Positions 22,879 to 30,799 of a stretch of DNA of 30,799 bases are shown here, in pieces. Below the pieces are notes generated by a model. That model saw nothing but the letters and a program-made list of their open reading frames with translations, was not told the origin of the DNA and searched no databases. Positions within the stretch are counted from its first letter, which is position 1, and each line of letters begins with the position of its first letter. The position numbers were made by a program, and so were the translations under genes. This DNA is from JAVBNC01 sp031551765 (GTDB lineage Bacteria > Desulfobacterota > Desulfovibrionia > Desulfovibrionales > Desulfovibrionaceae), in contig JAVBNC010000044.1 of NCBI GenBank assembly GCA_031551765.1, positions 1-30,799 of the forward strand. The letters are read 5' to 3'.

Positions 22879-24015
22879 GTGAAAAGAGGATGCACGCAAT
22901 GCGGCGAATGCCTGGATGTCTGCCCCATCTACCAGCGCTATAAACGCGAGGAATATTCCCCCAAGGGCAAACGCCTGCTGCTGGAACCCGTGGACGCGGA
23001 CAATTCCCCCCTGCCCTGGAAGGACGTGAAGGAATTAGCCCGCCTGTGCGCCGGCTGCGGCCGATGTAAAGAGGCCTGCGCCCGCAAACTCTCCACGGCG
23101 GACCTGCTGGCGGACGTGCGCGCCAAGCACCCGCACTGGTCCCAGTACATGTGGGAGTTGTGGATCAAGAACATGGGCCCGCTGTGGCCTTCGCTGGGCC
23201 GTATCGCTTCCCTGATGCCGGACGCCGTGGCCCCGGCCGCGCTGGATTCTTCCCTGGCCATGGCCAAGGCCTTGGTCAACAAAAAGGGCATCAAGGCCTG
23301 GACCAAAATCCGCAAGGACCCGGCCGCGGCCGTGGATACCGCCACGCCCGTGGTGGTTTTCGCGGGCTGCACGGCCAACAACGTGCGGCCGCAGTGGAAA
23401 GCCAAGGCGGAAAAGCTGCTCCGGGCCTGGGGCTACACGGTGCTGGACCCCGCCGCCTTCACCTGCTGCGGCGGCACGCTCCACCACGCCGGGCAGTACA
23501 AAACCATGCACGCCATGCAGGAGCAGAACATCGCGGCCTGGAAACAGATGGGCCGCCCGAAAATCGTCTCGTTCTGCGCTTCCTGCCACCACAGCCTCGC
23601 GGCCTATGCGGAAGACCCGCTCAAGGGCGAGGACGCCGCGCTGTGGAAAAAGAACTGCGTGCCGCTCACCTCGCTGCTCACGGGCGCGCTGTCCGAACCC
23701 ACCCCCTACAAGCCCGCCGTGTACGGCTATCATCACCCTTGCCACTGGGGCAACGCGGGCGACAAGGACATGCCCTTCCTGGCGGACATACTCAGCGGCC
23801 AGCAAAAGGGCGCGGACGTGTGCTGCGGCATGGGCGGCATTTTGAAAATGAGCGACCCCGACCTGTCCATGAAAATGGCCGATGCCTGCCTGGCGGCCTT
23901 TCCACCCACTGTGGGCTCCATTCTAACCGGGTGCAGCGGCTGCGCCATGCAGCTTGCGGGGGCCGCGGGCTCCGGCTTTGCCGTGCACCACTGGCTTGAC
24001 GTTGTTGCGGTGTGA
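22879..24015 (+). CDS. glcF: Iron-sulfur subunit of 2-hydroxyacid dehydrogenase, GlcF type
   Basis: The 378-residue protein has two ferredoxin motifs at the N-terminus (C5, C8, C11, C15 in CTQCGECLDVCP; C56, C59, C62, C66 in CAGCGRCKEAC). Two CCG cysteine-rich domains follow (FTCCGGTLHHAG ... CASCHHS; DVCCGMGG ... CSGCAMQ), as in GlcF, LldE and HdrB/HdrD. It takes electrons from GlcD and probably feeds menaquinone or a membrane complex. The start is GTG at 22879, one base after the glcD stop; an ATG two bases earlier reads straight into a stop. No membrane helix is evident. Confidence 0.88.
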   Translation: MKRGCTQCGECLDVCPIYQRYKREEYSPKGKRLLLEPVDADNSPLPWKDVKELARLCAGCGRCKEACARKLSTADLLADVRAKHPHWSQYMWELWIKNMGPLWPSLGRIASLMPDAVAPAALDSSLAMAKALVNKKGIKAWTKIRKDPAAAVDTATPVVVFAGCTANNVRPQWKAKAEKLLRAWGYTVLDPAAFTCCGGTLHHAGQYKTMHAMQEQNIAAWKQMGRPKIVSFCASCHHSLAAYAEDPLKGEDAALWKKNCVPLTSLLTGALSEPTPYKPAVYGYHHPCHWGNAGDKDMPFLADILSGQQKGADVCCGMGGILKMSDPDLSMKMADACLAAFPPTVGSILTGCSGCAMQLAGAAGSGFAVHHWLDVVAV

Positions 24016-24058
24016 TCTCTCTTTCTGACACAGCCTAAGCAGTAAGGAGGACGACGTT

Positions 24059-25522
24059 ATGGCAAACAAATTTGAAGAAGTCGGGAAAAAGTATGGCCTC
24101 ATCGCCGGCATCATCGTCGGGGTGCTCATCTGGCTGCTGCCCACGCCCGCGGGCATGACCGTGGTGCAGCACAAGCTGCTCAGCATTTTCGGCGGGGCCG
24201 TGGTCTTGTGGATCACCATCGGGGTCAGCTTCGCCACCAGCACGCTGATGATCGTCACGCTCCTCTACTTCTGGGTGGGCAACCTGGACGGCAAGGTCAA
24301 CGCCGCCGGGAAACTTATCCGCCAGACCGCGTTCACCATGAGCGGCTTTTCCTCTTCCGCCCTGTGGCTGCTGGTCACGGGCTTTATCATCTCCATAGCC
24401 ATGGTCCAGACCGGGGTGGCCCGGCGCGTGGCCCTCAACATGATGCGCATGTTCGGCAAAACCCCCATGGGCGCGACCTTCGCCCCCATGGTGGCCAACC
24501 TGATCATCGCGCCGCTTACCCCTTCCAACACCGCGCGCACGGCGGCCATGCTGCCCATTATCGAAGGGGTGGCCCAAGCCTATAAAATCAAGCCCGCGGA
24601 AAGCAACTTCGGCAAGGGCCTTTTCCTGGCCAACACCTTTGCCTCCAACATCACGGCATCCGCGTTTCTGACCGGCACCATCCCCAACCCCGTGGCCATC
24701 GGCATGATAGTCGCGGCCGTCGGGACCAGCGCGCTTACCACCTGGGGCTACTGGGCCCTTGCGGCCCTGCCCACCAACCTTTTGGTGCTCTTCGCGGCCA
24801 TGTGGATCCCTCTCAAACTCTTCCCGCCGGAAATGAAAGCCATACCCGGCGGCCTGGATTACATTGATGACGAGTTGAAGCAAATGGGTCCCATGTCCGC
24901 CAACGAAAAGAAGGCCATCCTCTACTTCCTGCTGGCGCTGTGCCTCTGGGCCACGGACATGTGGCACAAGTTCAACTCCGCCTATGTGGCTTTTCTGGTC
25001 TCCGTGCTCATTCTGTGCCCGGTTATCGGCGTTCTGACCTGGCAGCAAGCCCAGAAGGGCATTCCCTGGGAACTCTTCGTCTACTTCGGCGGGGTTATCA
25101 CCTTGAGCGACTGCCTGATGAAGACCAAAGCCTTTGAATGGGTCATCAAGGGGCTGATCGGCGCGCTGGGGCTCGGCAACATCAGCATGCTGCCGCTGCT
25201 TATCATTCTTATGGGTTTCACCATTTTCAGCCACGCCATCTGGTCCACCACCACGGCCATGGCCGGGGTTATGATCCCCATCTATATCGGCCTGGCCCAA
25301 ACCTTTAACTTCCCGGTGGCGGGCTTCGTGCTGCCGCTGGCCATTCTCATGGGTTACGCGCTGTTCCTGCCCTTCAACACCATGGGCAACATCATCATGT
25401 TCGGCGCGGGCTACTTCACCGTGCCCGAGCAGATCAAGGCATCCTGCGCCGTGGGGCTGGCGGCCTGGATACTCTGGGCCATAACCGCGGTGGCGTGGTT
25501 CCCGATCATCGGCATGTATTAA
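24059..25522 (+). CDS. DASS/SLC13-family dianion transporter
   Basis: The 487-residue protein has about 11-12 membrane helices and DASS features: the SNT-containing hairpin PLTPSNTARTAA in the first half and the matching TTTAMAGVMIPI with LPFNTMGNI in the second. The family moves dicarboxylates, tricarboxylates, sulfate or sulfonated acids, coupled to sodium or by exchange. A strong AGGAGG lies eight bases before the ATG. It follows glcF by 43 bases and precedes a terminator, so glcD-glcF-transporter form one unit; it most likely imports the acid oxidised by GlcDF. Exact substrate cannot be read from the sequence. Confidence 0.88.
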   Translation: MANKFEEVGKKYGLIAGIIVGVLIWLLPTPAGMTVVQHKLLSIFGGAVVLWITIGVSFATSTLMIVTLLYFWVGNLDGKVNAAGKLIRQTAFTMSGFSSSALWLLVTGFIISIAMVQTGVARRVALNMMRMFGKTPMGATFAPMVANLIIAPLTPSNTARTAAMLPIIEGVAQAYKIKPAESNFGKGLFLANTFASNITASAFLTGTIPNPVAIGMIVAAVGTSALTTWGYWALAALPTNLLVLFAAMWIPLKLFPPEMKAIPGGLDYIDDELKQMGPMSANEKKAILYFLLALCLWATDMWHKFNSAYVAFLVSVLILCPVIGVLTWQQAQKGIPWELFVYFGGVITLSDCLMKTKAFEWVIKGLIGALGLGNISMLPLLIILMGFTIFSHAIWSTTTAMAGVMIPIYIGLAQTFNFPVAGFVLPLAILMGYALFLPFNTMGNIIMFGAGYFTVPEQIKASCAVGLAAWILWAITAVAWFPIIGMY

Positions 25523-25544
25523 TTGACGTATCAAGCTATGAAAC

Positions 25545-25583
25545 ACCGCCCTCCGCACACGCGCGCGGGGGGCGGTATCTTTT
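25545..25583 (+). terminator. Intrinsic terminator after the DASS transporter
   Basis: ACCGCCCTCCGC (25545-25556) pairs with GCGGGGGGCGGT (25565-25576) with one wobble pair, followed by ATCTTTT. It separates the transporter unit from the asparaginase unit. Confidence 0.75.
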
Positions 25584-25638
25584 GCGGCCCTTGCGGCTGA
25601 GCCGAAGTCGGAGTACTTTGTATCATAGGGAGAGCGGT

Positions 25639-26616
25639 ATGCCTGATACTCTGGTCATCATCACCACCGGCGGCACCATTGCCATGTGCCAGGACGCCTC
25701 TTGCGGCGGCGCGGTGCCCGCCCTGAACGGGCGGGAGCTTTGCGCCGCCGTGCCCCAGCTGGAAAAGGCGGGCTGCGTGGAAGTGCTGGAGTTCGCCAAC
25801 ATTCCCAGCCCGCACATGACCCCGGCCCTGATGCTTTCCCTGGCCCGCACCGTGGAAAAGACCCTGGCCCGGACGGAGGTTTGCGGCGCGGTCATCACCC
25901 ACGGCACGGACACCCTGGAGGAAAGCTCCCATTTCCTGGATCTGTACCTGGAAACGGACAAGCCCGTCTGCTTCACAGCGGCCATGCGCGACGCCTCCGG
26001 CCTGAGCCCGGACGGACCGGCCAACATTTATGATGCGGCTCTGGCGGCCCGTTCCCTCAAGGCGCGGGGCCTTGGCGTGCTGGTGGTCATGAACGGGGAA
26101 ATCCATGCCGCCCGGGACGTGACCAAAACGGACAGCGCCTGCGTGCAGACCTTTGCCTCGCCCTGGGGTCCGCTGGGCCGCGTGGACGAAGGGGAGGTAT
26201 TTTTCCTGCGCGCTCCGCTCGCTCGTGAAACCTTGCGCCCGGAACGCATCATGGAAGATGTGGCACTACTCAAGCTGGCGGCCGGGTGTGACGATTTCCT
26301 GCTGCGCTGTTTGGTGGACAAGGGCGTTGCCGCCATAGTGCTGGAAGCCCTGGGACGGGGCAACGTGCCGCCCGCCGTGGTTCCGGGTATTCAGGCCGCG
26401 CTGGACAAGGGCATTCCGGTCGTGGTCTGCAGCCGCTGCCCCTCGGGCCGCGCCGCCGCTGTCTATGCCTACGAAGGCGGCGGTGCCGCGCTGGAGAAAA
26501 TGGGCGTGCTTTTTTCCACGCTGAACGGCCCCAAGACCAGGATCAGCCTGATGCTGGCCCTGGGCTGTGTCCGGGAAAAAACTCTGAAGCCCGAGCAACT
26601 GGCTTCGCATTTATAA
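25639..26616 (+). CDS. L-asparaginase-family amidohydrolase
   Basis: The 325-residue protein has all bacterial asparaginase landmarks: TTGGTIA (nucleophile T13), ITHGTDTLEES (T90, D91), AAMRDASGLSPDGPANIYDA, and RDVTKT (K164). It would hydrolyse asparagine, or a related amide, to aspartate and ammonia. No signal peptide is seen, so it is probably cytoplasmic. The ATG at 25639 follows GGGAG. It is 19 bases before the gabD-type gene and probably co-transcribed with it. Its link to the flanking carboxylate genes is unexplained; it may act on a substrate-specific amide rather than asparagine. Confidence 0.87.
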   Translation: MPDTLVIITTGGTIAMCQDASCGGAVPALNGRELCAAVPQLEKAGCVEVLEFANIPSPHMTPALMLSLARTVEKTLARTEVCGAVITHGTDTLEESSHFLDLYLETDKPVCFTAAMRDASGLSPDGPANIYDAALAARSLKARGLGVLVVMNGEIHAARDVTKTDSACVQTFASPWGPLGRVDEGEVFFLRAPLARETLRPERIMEDVALLKLAAGCDDFLLRCLVDKGVAAIVLEALGRGNVPPAVVPGIQAALDKGIPVVVCSRCPSGRAAAVYAYEGGGAALEKMGVLFSTLNGPKTRISLMLALGCVREKTLKPEQLASHL

Positions 26617-26635
26617 ACGCCGAGAGGGATATGCC

Positions 26636-28090
26636 ATGAAACTTACCGACCCCCTGCTGTTCCGGCAAGCCTGCTACGTAAACGGCGACTGGTTGAGCTG
26701 CAAGGCCACCCTGGCCGTAACCAACCCCTTTGACGGTTCCGCGCTGGGCAGCGTGCCCAAGTTCGGCCGGGCGGAAGCGGAAGACGCCATTGCCAAGGCC
26801 CAGGCGGCCTGGCCCCTGTGGCGCGGCAAAACCGCCAAACAGCGGGCGGACATTCTGCGCGCCTGGAGCCGCCTGATTCTGGAGCACATAGACGACCTGG
26901 CCCGCATTCTGACCCTGGAACAGGGCAAGCCCCTGGCCGAAGCCAAGGCGGAAATAGCCGGCGGCGCGGACTACGTGGAGTGGGCGGCGGAGGAAGGCCG
27001 CCGCGCGTACGGCGAAGTCATCCCCTCCAAAAGGCCGGGCATGCAGCCCATAACCATACGCCAGCCCATAGGCGTGGTGGCGGCCATAACGCCCTGGAAC
27101 TTCCCTTCGTCCATGATCACCCGCAAAGCGGCGCCCGCTTTGGCGGCCGGTTGCCCCGTCATCATCAAGCCCGCCTCGGCCACGCCCTTTTCCGCTTTCG
27201 CCCTGGCTGAACTGGCGGAACGGGCCGGGTTCCCGGCCGGGGTGCTCAACGTCATCACCGGCGATTCCTCGGCCATAGGCGACGCTTTCGCCAAAAGCCC
27301 GGCGGTGCGGGGGCTCAGCTTTACCGGCTCCACGAGCGTGGGCAAGGAATTGATGGCGCGGTGCTCCGCGACCATGAAAAAGCTGGGCATGGAACTGGGC
27401 GGCAACGCGCCCTACCTGGTGTTTGACGACGCGGACCTGGACCTGGCCGCCAACCTGGTGCCCGGCTGCAAGTTCCGCAACAACGGACAGACCTGCGTGT
27501 GCGCCAACCGCCTGCTGGTGCAGGACAGCGTGCACGACGAATTCGTCAAACGCGCCCTGGCCGCCGTGCAGAAAATGCGCCTGGGCAACGGCCTGGAAGA
27601 AGGCGTGACCACCGGCCCCCTGATTTCGCCAAAAGTGGTCAAGGACATGGAAACCCTGGTCAAGGACGCCGTGAAACAGGGCGCGAGAGTGCTGTGCGGC
27701 GGCAAGCCTTCCCCCTTGGGCGGCGGGTTTTTTGAACCCACCATCCTAGTGGACGTGACGCCAGAAATGCGGGTGTTCCGGGAGGAAATCTTCGGCCCCA
27801 TCGCCCCCGTGCTGCGCTTTGCGGATGAAGATGAGGCCATACGCCTGGCCAACGACACGGAATACGGACTGGCTTCCTACCTGTTCTCCAGAGACGTGGG
27901 CCGTATCTGGCGCGTGGCCTCGGCCCTGGAATACGGCATGGTGGGGGTGAACGAAACCGCCCTGGCCACAGGGGAAGCGCCCTTTGGCGGCGTGAAGGAA
28001 AGCGGCCTGGGCCGTGAAGGCGGCCGTCAGGGCCTGGACGAGTTTATGGAGTACAAATACATTCTCCTGGGCGACCTTGCGCGGCGTTGA
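26636..28090 (+). CDS. gabD: GabD-type (succinate) semialdehyde dehydrogenase
   Basis: The 484-residue NAD(P)-dependent aldehyde dehydrogenase is close to Escherichia coli GabD in length and in sequence throughout (LTLEQGKPLAEAK, TPWNFPSSMITRKAAPALAAG, GREGGRQGLDE). Catalytic residues are N155, K178, E253 and C287 in NNGQTCVCANR; C289 would be the partner of the GabD redox switch. It is a non-acylating enzyme, turning a semialdehyde into a free acid. Succinate semialdehyde is the default substrate, but GabD-like enzymes also act on sulfolactaldehyde and similar anionic aldehydes. Its product could be the substrate of the SucCD-type ligase. Confidence 0.88.
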   Translation: MKLTDPLLFRQACYVNGDWLSCKATLAVTNPFDGSALGSVPKFGRAEAEDAIAKAQAAWPLWRGKTAKQRADILRAWSRLILEHIDDLARILTLEQGKPLAEAKAEIAGGADYVEWAAEEGRRAYGEVIPSKRPGMQPITIRQPIGVVAAITPWNFPSSMITRKAAPALAAGCPVIIKPASATPFSAFALAELAERAGFPAGVLNVITGDSSAIGDAFAKSPAVRGLSFTGSTSVGKELMARCSATMKKLGMELGGNAPYLVFDDADLDLAANLVPGCKFRNNGQTCVCANRLLVQDSVHDEFVKRALAAVQKMRLGNGLEEGVTTGPLISPKVVKDMETLVKDAVKQGARVLCGGKPSPLGGGFFEPTILVDVTPEMRVFREEIFGPIAPVLRFADEDEAIRLANDTEYGLASYLFSRDVGRIWRVASALEYGMVGVNETALATGEAPFGGVKESGLGREGGRQGLDEFMEYKYILLGDLARR

Positions 28091-28103
28091 GCCCGGTTTT
28101 ATC

Positions 28104-28131
28104 TTTACAAAAAAGCATTTGACACTGTACT
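28104..28131 (+). promoter_or_regulatory. Candidate promoter upstream of the ddh-type gene
   Basis: TTTACA (28104-28109) and TGTACT (28126-28131) are 16 bases apart in a short AT-rich stretch after gabD. A TTGACA at 28119-28124 has no matching -10 box. The leader that follows holds two hairpins: GGCGGG/CCCGCC (28144-28161) and CCGGGG/CCCCGG (28189-28203), the second just before the ribosome binding site. Confidence 0.35.
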
Positions 28132-28219
28132 TTTTTTCAAATCGGCGGGTTGCGTCCCGCCTCGCGTCGGCATGGGGCCGCCGCGGTCCCGGGGATACCC
28201 CGGTAAAGGAGTTTCATTT

Positions 28220-29143
28220 ATGGCTACGATCAAAGCGGCTGTCCACGGTTTGGGCAACATCGGGCGGCATGTGATCGATTCCCTGCTGCACGCGCCGGAT
28301 TTCGCCTGCCTGGGCGTTATCCGCAGGGCCGCATCCCTGGGCAAAAATCCCCTGGACCTCATGGGGCTGCCCGACTTTTCCGATATCGACGCGCTGATCG
28401 CGCAAAAAGGCAAACCGGACGTAGTGGTGCTCTGCGGGCCTTCCCGCTCCGTGCCCACGGACGCGGCGCACTACCTTGGCAAGGGTATGGCCACTGTGGA
28501 CAGCTTTGATATCCACACGGAAATTCCCGCCCTGGTCAACGAGCTGGACCCGGTGGCCCGCAAAGCCAAGTGCGCCTGCATCACCGCCGCCGGCTGGGAC
28601 CCGGGTTCGGATTCCGTCATGCGCGCCCTTTTTGAAGCCATGGCCCCCACCGGCACCACTTTCACCAACTTCGGGCGCGGCCGTTCCATGGGCCATTCCG
28701 TGGCGGCCAGGGCCCTCAAGGGTGTGGCGGACGCCACTTCCATCACCATTCCCATCGGCGGCGGGCGGCATTCCCGCCTGGTCTATCTGCTGCTGGAAAA
28801 GGGCGCGGCCTTTGACAAGGTCAAGGCGGACCTGGCCGCGGACCCCTACTTCAGCCACGATCCCCTGGACGTGCGCGAAGTGAAAACCCCGGCGGAAATG
28901 GCCGCCGTGGCGGATAATTCCCACGGAGTGCTTATGGAGCGCATCGGCGCTTCCGGCCGCACGGCCAACCAGCGGCTGACCTTTGACATGCGCATCGACA
29001 ACCCGGCGCTTACGGCCCAGGTGCTGGTTTCCTGCGCCAGGGCCGTCACCCGCCTTGCCCCCGGCTGCCATACGCTTATTGACGTGCCGCCCGTGGCTCT
29101 TCTGCCCGGCGAACGCATGGAGAATATTGCCCGGCTGGTGTAG
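28220..29143 (+). CDS. ddh: meso-Diaminopimelate D-dehydrogenase-family protein
   Basis: The 307-residue protein has an N-terminal NADP-binding Rossmann motif GLGNIGR (residues 10-16), CGPS and the family motif GWDPGSDS (125-132), followed by FGRGRSMGHS and ITIPIGGGRHSR. These fit diaminopimelate dehydrogenase, which makes meso-diaminopimelate from tetrahydrodipicolinate in one step, or oxidatively deaminates D-amino centres. AGGAG lies eight bases before the ATG at 28220. Because it sits at the end of a catabolic cluster, a role on another D-amino acid is possible. A strong terminator follows. Family assignment is firm; the biological substrate is less so. Confidence 0.8.
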   Translation: MATIKAAVHGLGNIGRHVIDSLLHAPDFACLGVIRRAASLGKNPLDLMGLPDFSDIDALIAQKGKPDVVVLCGPSRSVPTDAAHYLGKGMATVDSFDIHTEIPALVNELDPVARKAKCACITAAGWDPGSDSVMRALFEAMAPTGTTFTNFGRGRSMGHSVAARALKGVADATSITIPIGGGRHSRLVYLLLEKGAAFDKVKADLAADPYFSHDPLDVREVKTPAEMAAVADNSHGVLMERIGASGRTANQRLTFDMRIDNPALTAQVLVSCARAVTRLAPGCHTLIDVPPVALLPGERMENIARLV

Positions 29144-29161
29144 CCGGCACCCCTCACCCTG

Positions 29162-29205
29162 GGGGCGGCGCCGCGCACGCACCGCGGCGCCGCCCCTTTC
29201 GTTTT
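29162..29205 (+). terminator. Strong intrinsic terminator after ddh
   Basis: GGGGCGGCGCCGCG (29162-29175) pairs perfectly with CGCGGCGCCGCCCC (29183-29196) around a 7-base loop and is followed by TTTCGTTTT. It ends the catabolic cluster. Confidence 0.9.
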
Positions 29206-29492
29206 CTGAAAATTGGAGTTTGCAAGGCGAACAGCTTTTTCAGCCCGCGCCCTTTTCCTTCCCCCCTCTTTCGCGCATAAAACGTTCGGCGAACGTTCGG
29301 CGACTGCAAAGAAAGTCCATATGCGGCCACGCTGTCAGCCAACAGCGAACGCGCTGGAATTTCTGATACCCAGTCGATACTTGGGCACTGCTTCATAAAA
29401 TAACGCCCAGAGAGAGCAACAATTGTGATTGACATTTCTTGACCCTATCTATACCTACTAGCATCGATTTTTGTGCTGTTCCGCCTTTTTGC

Positions 29493-29520
29493 TTGTTTTA
29501 TGTAGTGGTGCATCTATACT
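29493..29520 (+). promoter_or_regulatory. Candidate promoter of the chemoreceptor gene
   Basis: TTGTTT (29493-29498) and TATACT (29515-29520) are 16 bases apart, 35 bases before the ATG. A second set upstream, TTGACA (29429-29434) with TATACC (29450-29455), has a short 15-base spacer. No flagellar sigma-28 box was identified. Confidence 0.4.
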
Positions 29521-29554
29521 GAATCCTTTACGCATTTTATCAGAGGGGGGTCTC

Positions 29555-30799
29555 ATGAACTTGCGGACGAAAATTCTGTTGCCCATCATGCTGCTGATCA
29601 TTCTTATGTGCGGCATCAGCGGGTATATTTCTTACCAAAACGCTTCGGAAAGCCTGCGCAGCGCCCTTGTGGACAATATGCGCGGCGAAGCCGATGCCCT
29701 GGTCCGGGCTCTTAACGACATGACCCAGGGCACCACCGCCGACATCACCCGAGTTTCCGAGCGCCCTGAAATACTCGATTTCTTCAAGGGAGACTTCAGG
29801 AACAAGGAAAGGGCGCAGGCTCTGGTCCCCTTGCTGAAAAAAGTGGAAGAGAGCTATCCGGACTTTGACCGCGTCAGCCTGCTGGACGAAAAAGGCATTG
29901 TCCTTTCCTCCTCGGACGCCAGCACCATCGGCCGCAGCTTTGCCGACCGCAACTATTTCAAGGCCGCCATTACCGGCAAGGTCTTTCTTGCCCCGCCCTA
30001 TAAAAGCGCGGTAAACGGCAAAGCCATCATGGCCGCCGCCGCGCCGGTCAAAGTGGACGGCAAAACCGTGGCCGTGGCCTATTGCACCCTGCCTCTTGAG
30101 CACCTGGACGAAGTCATGGTCAAGCCCGTAACCATCGGCAAGCACGGCTACGCCTTCGTCCTCAATCAGGAAGGCCTGATCGCGGTGCACAAGAACGCGG
30201 AATGGCTGTTCAACTCCAAGCTTCCCTCCGCGCCGCATTATAAGGAAATGGCTTCCGCCTCCGCGCCCGGGGTGAAAGACTTTGTCGGCAACACCGGCGC
30301 CCGCGTTTTCAACTACTACGCCAAAGACAAGTTCTCCGGCCTGACCGCCGTGATCCAGGCGGAATACGACGACGTGTTCTCCGGTCTGGCCGCCATGCGC
30401 AACAACTCCATCATCGTGGCCGTGGCGGCTATTGTGCTGGCCGCCGTGGTGATCCTGCTCATTCTGCAGCCCGTGCTGCGGGATATCAACCAGGGCATGG
30501 CCTTTGCCGGGAAGGTGGCGGCCGGCGACCTTTCCGCCTCCCTGGCCGTGAGCAGAAAGGACGAGCTGGGCAGGCTCGCCGATGCGTTGCGCGCCATTCC
30601 CGACTCCCTGAAGCAAATCGTGGCTGAATACCAGACCCTGGAAAAGAACATCGAGGGTGGCCGCCTGGATTCGGAAGGCGACCACACCCGCTTCTCCGGC
30701 GAATTCGCCAACCTGATCAAGGGCACCAACGCCATTCTCGGCCGCTTCCGCATGATCGTGGACTCCATTCCTTCGCCCACCGTGATGCTGGATAAGGAC
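29555..30799 (+). CDS. Methyl-accepting chemotaxis receptor, dCache type, truncated by window end
   Basis: The open frame of 415 codons runs off the right edge without a stop. It shows a first membrane helix (about residues 7-27), a periplasmic double-Cache-like domain (about 35-280; TIGRSFADRNYFKAAITGK is the typical ligand-pocket region), a second membrane helix (about 283-306), a HAMP region and the start of a probable PAS domain (SIPSPTVMLD). The methyl-accepting signalling part would lie beyond the window. Such receptors sense small organic molecules and steer motility. The ATG at 29555 follows AGAGGGGGG. A sensor kinase or diguanylate cyclase with the same N-terminus cannot be excluded until the C-terminus is seen. 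Confidence 0.75.
   Translation, partial: MNLRTKILLPIMLLIILMCGISGYISYQNASESLRSALVDNMRGEADALVRALNDMTQGTTADITRVSERPEILDFFKGDFRNKERAQALVPLLKKVEESYPDFDRVSLLDEKGIVLSSSDASTIGRSFADRNYFKAAITGKVFLAPPYKSAVNGKAIMAAAAPVKVDGKTVAVAYCTLPLEHLDEVMVKPVTIGKHGYAFVLNQEGLIAVHKNAEWLFNSKLPSAPHYKEMASASAPGVKDFVGNTGARVFNYYAKDKFSGLTAVIQAEYDDVFSGLAAMRNNSIIVAVAAIVLAAVVILLILQPVLRDINQGMAFAGKVAAGDLSASLAVSRKDELGRLADALRAIPDSLKQIVAEYQTLEKNIEGGRLDSEGDHTRFSGEFANLIKGTNAILGRFRMIVDSIPSPTVMLDKD

Larger units (their letters stand above)
29144..29554. other. Intergenic region before the chemoreceptor gene
   Basis: These 411 bases contain the ddh terminator (29162-29205), a perfect tandem repeat of AACGTTCGGCG (29281-29291 and 29292-29302) and, after about 29380, AT-rich DNA with promoter-like sequences. 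No gene is supported. Confidence 0.5.

Noticed and set aside
24035..25558. 507-codon antisense open frame over the DASS transporter
   Set aside because: The sense strand encodes an obvious membrane transporter; the antisense product is a hydrophilic His/Gly/Asp-rich shadow.

Overview
The window looks like a chromosomal segment of a GC-rich anaerobic Desulfobacterota bacterium, most likely of the Desulfovibrionaceae (Desulfovibrio/Bilophila type). This is inferred from family resemblance and gene content: a MOSC-MogA fusion, an FmdE-MoeA fusion, a DMSO-reductase operon, a two-subunit 2-hydroxyacid dehydrogenase and a Cache-type chemoreceptor. No rRNA, tRNA, CRISPR array, phage gene or transposase was recognised.

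Left part (1-18 kb) is a molybdenum neighbourhood. An Rsm22-type ribosome-assembly methyltransferase overlaps mobA (Mo-guanine dinucleotide synthesis). The molybdate ABC transporter modABC lies on the minus strand and is divergent from an XRE/periplasmic-binding-protein fusion regulator, with a perfect 16-bp palindrome between them. A secreted MsrA-MsrB fusion lies divergent from dmsABC, a TorD/DmsD-type chaperone and a multi-cluster iron-sulfur protein. A minus-strand operon then encodes FmdE-MoeA, MoaC, MoaA and MOSC-MogA. Mo uptake, cofactor synthesis, guanylylation, a Mo-dependent S-oxide respiratory enzyme and an S-oxide repair enzyme are therefore grouped within 18 kb.

Right part (18-29 kb, plus strand) is a catabolic cluster preceded by a GntR/FCD regulator: sucCD-type acyl-CoA ligase, glcD/glcF-type 2-hydroxyacid dehydrogenase, a DASS (SLC13) dianion transporter, an asparaginase, a GabD-type semialdehyde dehydrogenase and a diaminopimelate-dehydrogenase-family enzyme. 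Internal terminators suggest three or four transcription units. The combination does not match a textbook pathway that I recognise; its substrate is the main open question. A truncated methyl-accepting chemotaxis receptor runs off the right end.

The intergenic regions are unusually structured. Two families of imperfect intergenic repeats sit directly 3' of genes and in the orientation of the gene they follow: a GTCGAAGCC-type element with nested GC hairpins (four copies) and a long A/T-cored terminator hairpin with a conserved tail (three copies, one cut by the window start). A separate 118-bp inverted repeat with 37-bp perfect arms lies between the dms operon and the cofactor operon.
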